The notes beneath the pieces were generated by a model. It saw nothing but the letters and a program-made list of their open reading frames with translations. It made no database searches and was not told the DNA's origin. Positions 7,699 through 14,798 of a stretch of DNA of 16,934 bases are shown here, piece by piece. Numbering within the stretch: the stretch's first letter is position 1; every line of letters starts with the position of its first letter. A program made the position numbers and the translations under genes. Location of the stretch: contig CAZRWU010000055.1 in assembly GCA_964603915.1 (NCBI GenBank), positions 1 through 16,934 of the forward strand. Reading direction: 5' to 3'. This DNA comes from REEP01 sp964603915. Lineage in GTDB: Bacteria > Pseudomonadota > Alphaproteobacteria > Rhodospirillales > Defluviicoccaceae.

Positions 7699-8100
7699 AT
7701 GCATCACCGCGAAATGATCAGCTCTCACCCGGACGTGCAAGGCGGCGCCGCCGAGGCGCTCCTGGTCTGCATCGAGGAATGCTATTCCTGCGCCCAGACC
7801 TGTACGTCGTGCGCCGACGCGTGCCTGGCGGAAAAGATGGTCGACCAGCTCAAGCAGTGCATCCGCCTCAACCTCGACTGCGCCGACATCTGCGCCGCCA
7901 CCGGGGCGATGGCCTCGCGCCGGACTGGCTCGAACGAACAGGTTCTGCGCCAGGCGATCGAGGCCTGCGCCGTCGCCTGCAAGGTTTGTGGCGACGAATG
8001 CGAGAAGCACGGCCAGCACCATGAACACTGCCGGATCTGCGCGCAGGCCTGCCGGCGCTGCGAGCAGGCGTGCCGCGAGGCGGTCAAGGTCGTCGGCTGA
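7699..8100 (+). CDS. csp3: Cytosolic four-helix copper storage protein (Csp3-like)
   Basis: A 133-aa protein with 18 Cys residues spaced mostly as C-x2-C or C-x3-C along predicted helices (CIEECYSCAQTCTSCADAC early; CRICAQACRRCEQAC late). This is the hallmark of the four-helix-bundle Csp/DUF326 family, in which Cys residues line the core and hold many Cu(I) ions. There is no signal peptide, so it is the cytosolic Csp3 type rather than exported Csp1. HHREM at the start and HGQHHEH before the last helix add potential ligands near the bundle ends. The start at 7699 is set by GGGAGG (7685-7690) eight bases upstream; the longer frame from 7639 has none. It is followed by a likely terminator, so the transcript probably ends here. 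Its place between cus genes and a metalloregulator fits cytosolic copper buffering. Confidence 0.92.
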   Translation: MHHREMISSHPDVQGGAAEALLVCIEECYSCAQTCTSCADACLAEKMVDQLKQCIRLNLDCADICAATGAMASRRTGSNEQVLRQAIEACAVACKVCGDECEKHGQHHEHCRICAQACRRCEQACREAVKVVG

Positions 8101-8122
8101 TCCTCAAGGGCGGTCGCCGTCC

Positions 8123-8167
8123 CGGACGGCGCTCGGCGCGGCCGCCGCATCCGCGCCGTCCGCTTTT
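8123..8167 (+). terminator. Likely intrinsic terminator after csp3
   Basis: A perfect ten-pair stem (arms 8123-8132 and 8153-8162) encloses a 20-base GC-rich loop that can itself fold. One base later comes TTTT (8164-8167). It starts 22 bases after the csp3 stop. The T-run is short but stands out in this GC-rich sequence. Confidence 0.6.
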
Positions 8168-8180
8168 CCCCTGCTTTCCG

Positions 8181-8215
8181 TTGAGAGCCGTTGAAGAGGT
8201 GTTTAATTGTCCAAT
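8181..8215 (+). promoter_or_regulatory. Probable promoter and small palindrome before the ArsR gene
   Basis: TTGAGA (8181-8186) and TTTAAT (8202-8207) each match five of six -35/-10 bases, with a short 15-base spacer. Immediately after or overlapping is ATTG-TC-CAAT (8206-8215), a perfect inverted repeat at the expected transcription start. This would suit autoregulation by the ArsR-type protein just downstream. The spacing is suboptimal and the palindrome is short, so this is a suggestion. Confidence 0.4.
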
Positions 8216-8217
8216 CC

Positions 8218-8583
8218 ATGATGAACATGCCCGTGGACGCGCCGGTCAGGGTTGCCTTGCGGCGGGAACAAACCGCCCGGTTGGCCGAAACCTTCGGCCT
8301 GCTCGCCGATCCGACGCGGCTTGGCATCGTCGTCGCCTGCATGGGGGAGGCGATCAGCAGCGGCGCCATCGCCGCGCGCCTCGATCTGTCCGCGTCGCTG
8401 GTCAGCCATCACCTTCGCCTGCTCAAGGCGGCGCGGATGCTGCGGGCGGAGCGGCGCGGCAAGCAAGTTTTCTACACCCTTGCCGACGCCTGCGTGCGCG
8501 ATGTGCTCGCCGCCATGGCCGAGCATCTGTTCGGCCACCAGAGCGCAGGATCGGCCGGCGGCGGGATCGACGCGATCCGCTGA
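8218..8583 (+). CDS. ArsR/SmtB-family metal-responsive repressor
   Basis: About 121 aa, a normal length for the family. A winged helix-turn-helix spans about 25-87: DPTRLGIV, the recognition helix SASLVSHHLRLLKAA, and the wing RRGKQVFYTLAD. The alpha3N Cys box (ELCVCDL of ArsR/CadC) is absent. The C-terminal alpha5 helix carries D90-x-C92-x10-H103 with H107 further on. That is the place of the SmtB/CzrA/NmtR alpha5 site (D-x-H-x10-H), but with Cys replacing the first His. This suggests a sensor for a thiophilic ion such as Cu(I), Cd or Zn; this is inference. The start is uncertain: ATG at 8218, 8221 or 8227, or TTG at 8191, none with a well-placed ribosome site. The position directly after csp3 suggests control of copper or zinc genes. 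Confidence 0.85.
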   Translation: MMNMPVDAPVRVALRREQTARLAETFGLLADPTRLGIVVACMGEAISSGAIAARLDLSASLVSHHLRLLKAARMLRAERRGKQVFYTLADACVRDVLAAMAEHLFGHQSAGSAGGGIDAIR

Positions 8584-8707
8584 TAGCGCGCCGCGCGGGC
8601 GCGGCGGGATGGCGCCCGGAGGGCGGCGGCGATTGCGCTTGCCTTGGCCCGCGCCTTTATGGTTTCCCTTGAATGTGAGAGGGGTCTTGGGGAAGAGGGA
8701 GCGGGGC

Positions 8708-10159
8708 GTGGAGTTGGCAAGCACCGGCATTGCCGGCTTGGACATCATTCTTGACGGCGGCCTGCCGCCCGGCCGAATGCACCTGATCGAAGGACCGCCC
8801 GGCGTCGGCAAGACGACGCTCGGGTTGCAGTTCGTCCTGGAGGGCGTGCGCCGCGGCGAGCGCTGTCTCTACGTTACGTTCGGCGAAAGCGAGAGCGAGC
8901 TGGAGGATGTCGCCGCGTCGCACGGCTGGTCGCTGGAAGGGCTCGCGGTTCACGACCATCCGGCGGAGATCGCCGGCGCCCTGACCGAGCCGCAGACGGT
9001 GTTCCATCCCGCCGAAGTCGAGCTGACCGACGCCGCCCGCGCCTTGGAGGCAAGCGTCGAGCGGGTCCGGCCACAACGGGCGGTGCTCGACGGGCTTTCC
9101 GAACTGCGGCTCTTGTCCGGCGATCCGCTCAATTTCCGGCATCAACTGATGCTCCTGAAGCGCCTGTTCACGGAAGGCGGGTGCACCCTTCTGCTGCTGC
9201 ACGACCGGGACGAGCTCTCGCAGCGCGCCGGCCTGCGCACCATCGCCCACGGCATCATCCAGATCGATCAGGTAACGCCGGATTTCGGCCCGCAAAGCCG
9301 CCGCCTGCAGGTGTTGAAGATGCGCGGCCAAGCGTATCACAGCGGCTATCACGACTGCCGCATCGTCACCGGCGGCATGGAGATCTATCCTCGCCTCGTC
9401 GCCGCCGAACATCGCCAAGACGTGGCCCCGGAAGTCGCGTCGAGCGGCGTCGCGGCGCTCGACGCCCTGCTCGGCGGCGGCCTCAGCCGGGGAACGAGCT
9501 GCATTCTGGTCGGGCCCGCCGGGGTGGGGAAATCAACCTTCGCCGCGCAGTTCGCCGCGGCGGCGGCCGACCGCGGCGAGGCGGCGACAATCTATCTGTT
9601 CGAGGAGAGCGTCAACACCTTCCTGATCCGCGCCGACGGCCTCGGGCTGCCGATACGCGCGCATCTCGCCGGCGGCCGCATCGGCATCCGTCCTGTAGAC
9701 CTCCACGAATTCATGCTCGGCGAGTTCATTGCCCTGGTCAGGGAGGATGTGGCGCGCGGGGCAAGGCTGGTCGTCATCGACAGCCTCACCGGCTACATCA
9801 AGGCGATGACGCAAGAACCGGTCCTCATGCTGAGCGAATTGTTCAGCTTCCTCGGCCAACAGGGCGTGGTGACGCTGCTCGTGATCGGCGAGCACGGCCT
9901 CGGCTTCGCCAACCTGGCGGCGGGCGCCGATCTCAGCTATCTCGGCGACGCCGTGCTGATGTTCCGCTACTACGAGCTCGCCGGAGAAGTGCGCAAGGCG
10001 GTCTCCGTGTTCAAGAAGCGCACCGGGCCGCACGAGACCACGCTGCGCGATTTCCGCCTCGGCGCCTCGGGGATCGTCATCGGCGAGCCGCTGACCCGGT
10101 TCGGCGGCGCCCTGGCGGGAATGCCGCTGCGGGAAGGCGAGCCGCGCGGAGAGGAATGA
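8708..10159 (+). CDS. Double-domain KaiC-like (RecA/RAD55-type) ATPase
   Basis: A 483-aa protein with two tandem KaiC domains. Walker A motifs are GPPGVGKT (about 29-36) and GPAGVGKS (about 269-276). Each domain opens with the typical STGIAGLD or SSGVAALD block. The catalytic Glu pair is intact in domain 2 (LFEES) but reduced in domain 1 (TFGES). At the KaiC S431/T432 phosphosite this protein has S410-Y411 (DLSYLGD), so classic Ser/Thr dual phosphorylation is not conserved. It lacks the long C-terminal tail that binds KaiA in cyanobacteria. GTG at 8708 is chosen because GAGGGAG ends about six bases upstream and the family starts just here. It is followed after one base by a histidine kinase gene, so signalling output through that kinase is likely. 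No kaiA or kaiB is present. A circadian role should not be assumed. Confidence 0.9.
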   Translation: MELASTGIAGLDIILDGGLPPGRMHLIEGPPGVGKTTLGLQFVLEGVRRGERCLYVTFGESESELEDVAASHGWSLEGLAVHDHPAEIAGALTEPQTVFHPAEVELTDAARALEASVERVRPQRAVLDGLSELRLLSGDPLNFRHQLMLLKRLFTEGGCTLLLLHDRDELSQRAGLRTIAHGIIQIDQVTPDFGPQSRRLQVLKMRGQAYHSGYHDCRIVTGGMEIYPRLVAAEHRQDVAPEVASSGVAALDALLGGGLSRGTSCILVGPAGVGKSTFAAQFAAAAADRGEAATIYLFEESVNTFLIRADGLGLPIRAHLAGGRIGIRPVDLHEFMLGEFIALVREDVARGARLVVIDSLTGYIKAMTQEPVLMLSELFSFLGQQGVVTLLVIGEHGLGFANLAAGADLSYLGDAVLMFRYYELAGEVRKAVSVFKKRTGPHETTLRDFRLGASGIVIGEPLTRFGGALAGMPLREGEPRGEE

Positions 10160-10160
10160 G

Positions 10161-11624
10161 GTGAACGCGGCGCTGCGCCGGATCGACGCGCGAATCCCGA
10201 TCTACGCGCCGACGGGACGGGACGCCGCGCTGATCCGCGATGTCCTCGACAGCGCCTACCTGTTCCCCGCGCTCTGCCGCCACATCGGCGAATTCTGCGC
10301 GATGATCGGCGAGGGCGCGGGAGCCGCGATCGTCGCCGAGGAAGCCCTCGACGGCGCCGTCTTCGCGCCTTTGCAACGCGCCCTCGCCGCTCAGCCGGCG
10401 TGGTCGGATCTGCCGGTGATCATTTTGAGGGCCGCGCGGCGCAGGGCGGGACCCTACGACCTGCTGCCCAACGCCGTCTACCTGGATCGGCCGCTGCGCA
10501 AGGCGGCGCTGATCGCCGCCGTTCGCGTCGCCCTGCGCGCGCGCCAGCGCCAATACGAGATCCGCGCCTACGTGCGCGAGCGCGACGAGAACGCGCGCGC
10601 CCTCAAGGAGAGCGAAGCGCGCTTCCGCGGCACGTTCGACAACGCCGCGGTCGGGATGGCCCATGTCGGCGCGGACGGCTCCTGGCTGCGCGTCAATCAG
10701 CGCCTGTGCGATCTCGTCGGCTACTCCCGCGAGGAGCTGCTGTCCGGCGGCTTCCAGAACATCACCCATCCCGACGATCTCGCCCACGATCTGCGTTTGT
10801 TCGACTTGCTCATGCGCGGCAAGATCGACCGCTACCGCATCGAGAAGCGGTATTTCCACAAGGACGGCCGCGTCATTTGGATCGACCTGACGACGGCGCT
10901 CCAGCGCGACGAGCACGGCAAGCCGCTCTATTGCATCGCCGTCATCGTCGACATCACGAAAAGGAAAGCGGCCGAGGCGGAGTTCAAGGAGAGCGAGGCG
11001 ACGCAGCGGCGGCTGACCGCGGAAGTCGATCACCGCGCCAAGAACCTGCTCGCCGTGGTTCAGGCGATGGCGCGGCTCTCGGCGCGTTACGCCGCCTCGC
11101 CCGAGGGATTTCTCGACGCCTTCCAGGAGCGGATCCGGGCGCTCGCCCTCACCCACAACGCCTTGAGCGAAACGCGCTGGCAGGGCGCCTCGCTGCGCCA
11201 GATCGTCGGCGCCGAGATCGGCGCGTTCGACAGCGAGGGCCGGGTGACGCTGACCGGCGAGGATGTGATGCTGAAGGCCAAGACCGCCCAGGACCTGACG
11301 ATGGCGCTGCACGAGCTGGCCACCAACGCGACCAAGTACGGCGCCCTGTCGACGCCGCAGGGACGCCTCGCAATCGCATGGCGGCCCGCCGACTCCGGCG
11401 GCCTGATCCTCGACTGGCGCGAGAGCGGCGGCCCGCCCGTCCGCCAGCCCTCGCGCACGGGTTTCGGCAGCCTCGTGATCGGCAACGCGGCGGGATACGA
11501 CGGCTCGGTCGACTACCGCTTCGATCCCGAGGGCGTCCGCTGCCGGATCGAGCTGCCCGCCGACGCCCTCGTCGGCGATGACGGCGGACGTCAGTCGGCC
11601 GATCCGCTCTGGAGCTGGACGTAG
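10161..11624 (+). CDS. HWE-family histidine kinase: pseudoreceiver, PAS, kinase
   Basis: A 487-aa cytosolic sensor kinase without membrane helices. Residues about 12-130 resemble a receiver fold, but the phospho-acceptor Asp is missing (VAEEAL) and the conserved Lys region reads DRPLR, so this is a pseudoreceiver. A coiled linker (about 132-155) leads to a PAS domain (about 150-275), containing ITHPDD and a following PAC-like part. The H-box is EVDHRAKNLLAVVQ with phosphorylated H291. The ATPase N-box is HELATNATKYGAL (H384, N389). W419-x-E421 in DWRES completes the HWE signature. Start GTG 10161 has GGAGAGGA five bases upstream and comes one base after the KaiC-like stop: strong coupling. 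The 3' end overlaps bfr on the other strand by 34 bases. No response regulator is nearby. The input, possibly through PAS or through the KaiC partner, is unknown. Confidence 0.92.
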   Translation: MNAALRRIDARIPIYAPTGRDAALIRDVLDSAYLFPALCRHIGEFCAMIGEGAGAAIVAEEALDGAVFAPLQRALAAQPAWSDLPVIILRAARRRAGPYDLLPNAVYLDRPLRKAALIAAVRVALRARQRQYEIRAYVRERDENARALKESEARFRGTFDNAAVGMAHVGADGSWLRVNQRLCDLVGYSREELLSGGFQNITHPDDLAHDLRLFDLLMRGKIDRYRIEKRYFHKDGRVIWIDLTTALQRDEHGKPLYCIAVIVDITKRKAAEAEFKESEATQRRLTAEVDHRAKNLLAVVQAMARLSARYAASPEGFLDAFQERIRALALTHNALSETRWQGASLRQIVGAEIGAFDSEGRVTLTGEDVMLKAKTAQDLTMALHELATNATKYGALSTPQGRLAIAWRPADSGGLILDWRESGGPPVRQPSRTGFGSLVIGNAAGYDGSVDYRFDPEGVRCRIELPADALVGDDGGRQSADPLWSWT

Positions 11625-12067
11625 TTCTCCATGCCGATCCGCTCGATCAGCGCGAACTGCGTCTCCAGCCAGTCGACGTGCTCCTCTTCGCTGTCGAGGA
11701 TTTCCCGCAGCAGGCGGCGCGTTCCGTAATCGCCGACGCTCTCGCAGCGGGCGATGCCCGAGCGCAGGTCCGGCATCGCCAGCCGTTCGAGCTTGAGATC
11801 GCCGTCGAGAACTTCCCTGACGTCCTCGCCAATGAACAGCTTGCCGAGGTCCTGGAGGTTGGGCAGACCCTCGAGAAACAGGATGCGCTCGATCAGCCGG
11901 TCGGCGTGGCGCATCTCGTCGAGCGATTCCTTGTATTCGTAGTCGGCCAGCTTGGCGACGCCCCAGCTTTTCAGCATCCGCGCGTGGAGAAAATACTGAT
12001 TGATCGCGGTCAGTTCGTTCTTGAGGACGGTGTTGAGGATGTCGATGACCTGAGCGTCGCCCTTCAT
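11591..12067 (-). CDS. bfr: Bacterioferritin
   Basis: A 158-aa protein, exactly the length of E. coli Bfr. It is a haem-containing iron-storage protein that assembles as a 24-mer cage in the cytosol. The ferroxidase ligands are recognisable: E18 (NELTAINQYF), E51 and H54 (DEMRHADR), E94 (DLKLER), E127 and H130 (SEEEHVDWLE). M52, the haem axial ligand, is present. ERILFLEGLPNLQDLGKL is near-identical to the family. ATG at 12067 gives MKGDAQVI, the standard Bfr N-terminus; a GTG at 12082 would add five residues, but GGGAG precedes the ATG. There is no bacterioferritin-associated ferredoxin (bfd) gene here. Its 3' end runs into the histidine-kinase gene. I saw no clear Fur or Irr box in the 136 bases upstream. 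Confidence 0.97.
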   Translation of the reverse strand: MKGDAQVIDILNTVLKNELTAINQYFLHARMLKSWGVAKLADYEYKESLDEMRHADRLIERILFLEGLPNLQDLGKLFIGEDVREVLDGDLKLERLAMPDLRSGIARCESVGDYGTRRLLREILDSEEEHVDWLETQFALIERIGMENYVQLQSGSAD

Positions 12068-12203
12068 GGCTCTCCCTTTCACTGTTTTCTTCGCTTGCGT
12101 GGATTTTCCGGCGCGCGGCCGCGTTGGCGGCGACCATGCGCGATTTCCGCGGCGCGGTCCATTCCCGAATGCCCCGGTCGAGACCGCCGGAGCGGGCCGG
12201 CGC

Positions 12204-13190
12204 TCACCACCAGCGCCGCGCCGGCGGCGCGCGCGAATCGAGACGCCGGATGCCGTGACGCCGCGCCAGCTCCCGGGCTTCCTCGCGCTCGCGCCCGCTC
12301 GGCCGGCGGTCCAGCTCGGGATAGGCGGCGGCGCGATGGCATGGCCGGTACTGGTCCATCAGGTTGACGTAGGTGTCGCGGGAGACCGCCTCGGCGAGGA
12401 AGGCGAGCACGGTTTCGGTTCCGGCGAGGCCGCCCGGCAGGATCAGGTGGCGAACGAGAAGGCCGCGCCGCGCCAGGCCGTCCTCGCCGACGACGAGATC
12501 GCCGACCTGACGGTGCATCTCGCGCACCGCCGCCTGATTGTGGCGGACATAGTCGCGGACGCGGGAGTAGGTTCGCGCGTGCGCCGCGTCGCCGTATTTC
12601 ATGTCCGGCATGTAGATGTCGACGACGCCGTCGAGCAGGGCGAGCGCAGCGAGGCTGTCGTAGCCGCCGGTGTTGTAGACGAGCGGCAGGCGCAGGCCGC
12701 GTTCGGCGGCGATGGCGACGGCGGCGAGGATCGGCGCGACGAAATGACTGGGGCTCACCAGATTGATGTTGTGGCAGCCCATCGCCTGGAGCTGGAGCAT
12801 GATCGCGGCCAGTCGCCGCGCGCTCACCGCCTCGCCGTCGCCGCGCCAGGCGATCTCCCAGTTCTGACAGAAGACGCAGCGCAGGTTGCAACCGGAAAAG
12901 AAGATCGTGCCCGATCCGGCCCAGCCGCTGAGGCAGTCCTCCTCGCCGTGGTGCGGCCCGAAGGCGTGGACGACGGCCTCGGCGCCCATCCGGCAGGCGA
13001 CGCCGCGAACGCCCGCGATCCGGTCGGCGTGGCAGGCGCGGGCGCACAGATCGCAATCGGCGAGTCGCCGTTCGGCGGCGCGGGCGCGCTCCGCCAATGC
13101 GCCGCTCGCGAGGAGCGCGACGTAGGCGGGCGAAAAATCGGCCGCGCCCCCGTTGCCCGTTGCCCGCGCCTTGTCATGAGTCATGGTCAT
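12204..13190 (-). CDS. PflX-like radical SAM protein (COG1313 type)
   Basis: A 328-aa radical-SAM enzyme. The [4Fe-4S]/SAM motif is GCNLRCVFCQNW with C101, C105 and C108. Before it lie C46, C49, C53 and C66 (CDLCARAC and GVAC), the Cys-rich N-terminal block shared by PflX-like and related proteins, which could bind a further iron-sulphur cluster. HFG-like and SGWAGSGTIFFSG sequences, then HNINLVSPSHF and YNTGGYD, match the PflX-like (COG1313) group rather than true pyruvate-formate-lyase activase. The substrate is unknown, and no glycyl-radical enzyme lies nearby. Starts at 13190 (MTMTHD) or 13184 are equivalent; neither has a strong ribosome site. The gene is divergent from the mechanosensitive channel across a 135-bp gap. 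The C-terminus ends in an Arg/Pro-rich RAPPARRWW tail. Confidence 0.88.
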   Translation of the reverse strand: MTMTHDKARATGNGGAADFSPAYVALLASGALAERARAAERRLADCDLCARACHADRIAGVRGVACRMGAEAVVHAFGPHHGEEDCLSGWAGSGTIFFSGCNLRCVFCQNWEIAWRGDGEAVSARRLAAIMLQLQAMGCHNINLVSPSHFVAPILAAVAIAAERGLRLPLVYNTGGYDSLAALALLDGVVDIYMPDMKYGDAAHARTYSRVRDYVRHNQAAVREMHRQVGDLVVGEDGLARRGLLVRHLILPGGLAGTETVLAFLAEAVSRDTYVNLMDQYRPCHRAAAYPELDRRPSGREREEARELARRHGIRRLDSRAPPARRWW

Positions 13191-13325
13191 GTCCCGCGAG
13201 ATCGTCGATAAAGCGCCGACCGCTCGGCGGCGGCGTCGTTCGCTCGGCGCGCCGGCGGCGCTGGCGAGCCGTTTCTCCACTTCACGATTTGGTGCGGCGG
13301 CAAAAGGATGTGAAGGAGGTGTTCG

Positions 13326-14798
13326 ATGAGTTTTACCGGCGGAGAACCGCTCAATCCGTTTAACGCACCCGGGCGTGTGGCGCGGCGGGATGCCGCATCG
13401 CCGCGCCGCGCCGCACGGCCGCGCCGCGTCCTTGGCCGTTCGCTGCTCCCGTTGTTGCTATTGCTGCTGCCTTTGTGCGGCGCCGTCCTGCCGTTCGCGC
13501 CGCCCGCCGCCGCCCAGACCGACCTGCTGCCGGCGCAACCCTCCGCTCCGGCCGAGGCGCCGGCCGAGGAGTCGGCGCCGGGGCCCGTCGATCCCGGCCT
13601 CGATCCCGAGGAGGACGAGGAGATCGCGCGCCGCCTGCGCACGATCTACAGCACGATCGAGGGCCTCGAGCCGGTCGACGTGCGCGTCGCCGCCGGCGTC
13701 GTCGTCCTGACCGGCGAGGTCAGCACCCAGGCGCAACGGGAGCAGGCGGTCCGCCTCGCCCGCAACGTCCGCGGCGTCGCCGAGGTCGAGAACCGCATCG
13801 CCATCGCCCAGGACCTCGAGGGCCGCCTCACCCCGGCCCTGAAACGGCTTCAGGAGACCTGGAACGGCGTCATCCGCCTGCTGCCGGTCCTCCTCGTCGG
13901 CCTCGCGATCATGGTCCTGGCCTTCGTCATCGGCCGCTGGCTGGCGGCGCGGCATTCGCTCTACCAGCGTCTGGCGGCCAACGACTTCATGGCCAGCCTG
14001 CTCGCCCAGGTCGTCCAGGGCGCCGTCCTGATCGCCGGCGCGGTGCTGACGCTGCTGTTGCTCGACGCCACCGGCCTCGTCAACACCCTGCTCGGCGCGG
14101 CCGGAATCGTCGGCCTCGCCCTCGGCTTCGCCTTGCGCGACACCGTCGAGAACTACATCGCCAGCATCCTGCTCAGCGTCCGCCGCCCCTTCGATCCGGC
14201 CGACTACGTCAAGATCGACAATCACGAAGGCGTCGTCGCCCGACTGACCGCCCGCGCCACCGTCCTCCTCACGCTCGAGGGCAACCAGGTCCGCATCCCC
14301 AACGCCTCCGTGTTCAAGGGCGTGATCGTCAATTTCACCGCCCATCCGCAGCGCCGCTTCACCTTCCGGCTCGGCGTCGCCCCGGACGAGGACCTCGGCC
14401 GGGCCCAGCGCACCGCGATCAACGCGCTCGCCGGCGTCGACGGCGTCCTGATCGATCCGCCGCCGACCGCTCTTTACGAGAACGTCGGCGACTCCACCCT
14501 GACCCTCGTCGTCGCCGGCTGGATGGACCAGACCACCCATGACTTCCTGCGCGTGCGCAGCGAGGCGATCCGGGTCGTGATGACGAAGATGGGCGAGGCC
14601 AAGGTCGATCTTCCCGAGCCGACTCTACGGCTGCGCCCGTTTCCCGGGTCGGCCGAGGCGGGCGAGGAAACGCCGGCGCCCAGTCCCGAATCGCCGCCCG
14701 GAATCGCCACGACGCCCGATCGGTCTCTCAATCAGGCGGTCCAGCGCGAGCGCAGCGGTCGCTCGGACCTGCTCGACCAGTCGGGGAAGCATGAATAG
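13326..14798 (+). CDS. BON-domain MscS-family mechanosensitive channel
   Basis: A 490-aa inner-membrane channel. The start is fixed by AAGGAGGT five bases upstream. A long basic N-region (about 1-38) precedes a Leu-rich signal or anchor (about 39-63, ending AAAQ). After a Pro/Ala/Glu-rich linker comes a BON domain (about 97-160, DVRVAAGVVVLTGEVSTQAQ). In other proteins BON domains bind phospholipid or sit at membranes. Membrane helices follow at about 182-207, 226-246 and 250-285; the last has the Gly/Ala-rich pore pattern GAAGIVGLALGFALRD of MscS, and its kink leads into the cytosolic beta domain (VRRPFDPADYVKI). The C-terminal 55 residues are Pro/Glu-rich and low in complexity. Role: osmotic pressure relief, with the periplasmic BON perhaps sensing or tethering to envelope lipids. 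Such BON-MscS fusions are known in proteobacteria. Confidence 0.92.
   Translation: MSFTGGEPLNPFNAPGRVARRDAASPRRAARPRRVLGRSLLPLLLLLLPLCGAVLPFAPPAAAQTDLLPAQPSAPAEAPAEESAPGPVDPGLDPEEDEEIARRLRTIYSTIEGLEPVDVRVAAGVVVLTGEVSTQAQREQAVRLARNVRGVAEVENRIAIAQDLEGRLTPALKRLQETWNGVIRLLPVLLVGLAIMVLAFVIGRWLAARHSLYQRLAANDFMASLLAQVVQGAVLIAGAVLTLLLLDATGLVNTLLGAAGIVGLALGFALRDTVENYIASILLSVRRPFDPADYVKIDNHEGVVARLTARATVLLTLEGNQVRIPNASVFKGVIVNFTAHPQRRFTFRLGVAPDEDLGRAQRTAINALAGVDGVLIDPPPTALYENVGDSTLTLVVAGWMDQTTHDFLRVRSEAIRVVMTKMGEAKVDLPEPTLRLRPFPGSAEAGEETPAPSPESPPGIATTPDRSLNQAVQRERSGRSDLLDQSGKHE

Noticed and set aside
8590..8605. Perfect inverted repeat GCCGCGC-GG-GCGCGGC after the ArsR gene as a terminator.
   Set aside because: The two-base loop is too small and no T-run follows; such palindromes are common by chance in this composition.
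8708..11624. Calling the KaiC-like/histidine-kinase pair a circadian clock.
   Set aside because: There is no kaiA or kaiB, the Ser-Thr phosphosite is altered and the KaiA-binding tail is absent; only a signalling pair is supported.
12066..13211. 381-codon plus-strand frame.
   Set aside because: It is antisense to the PflX-like radical SAM gene, has low-complexity composition, and no family is recognisable.
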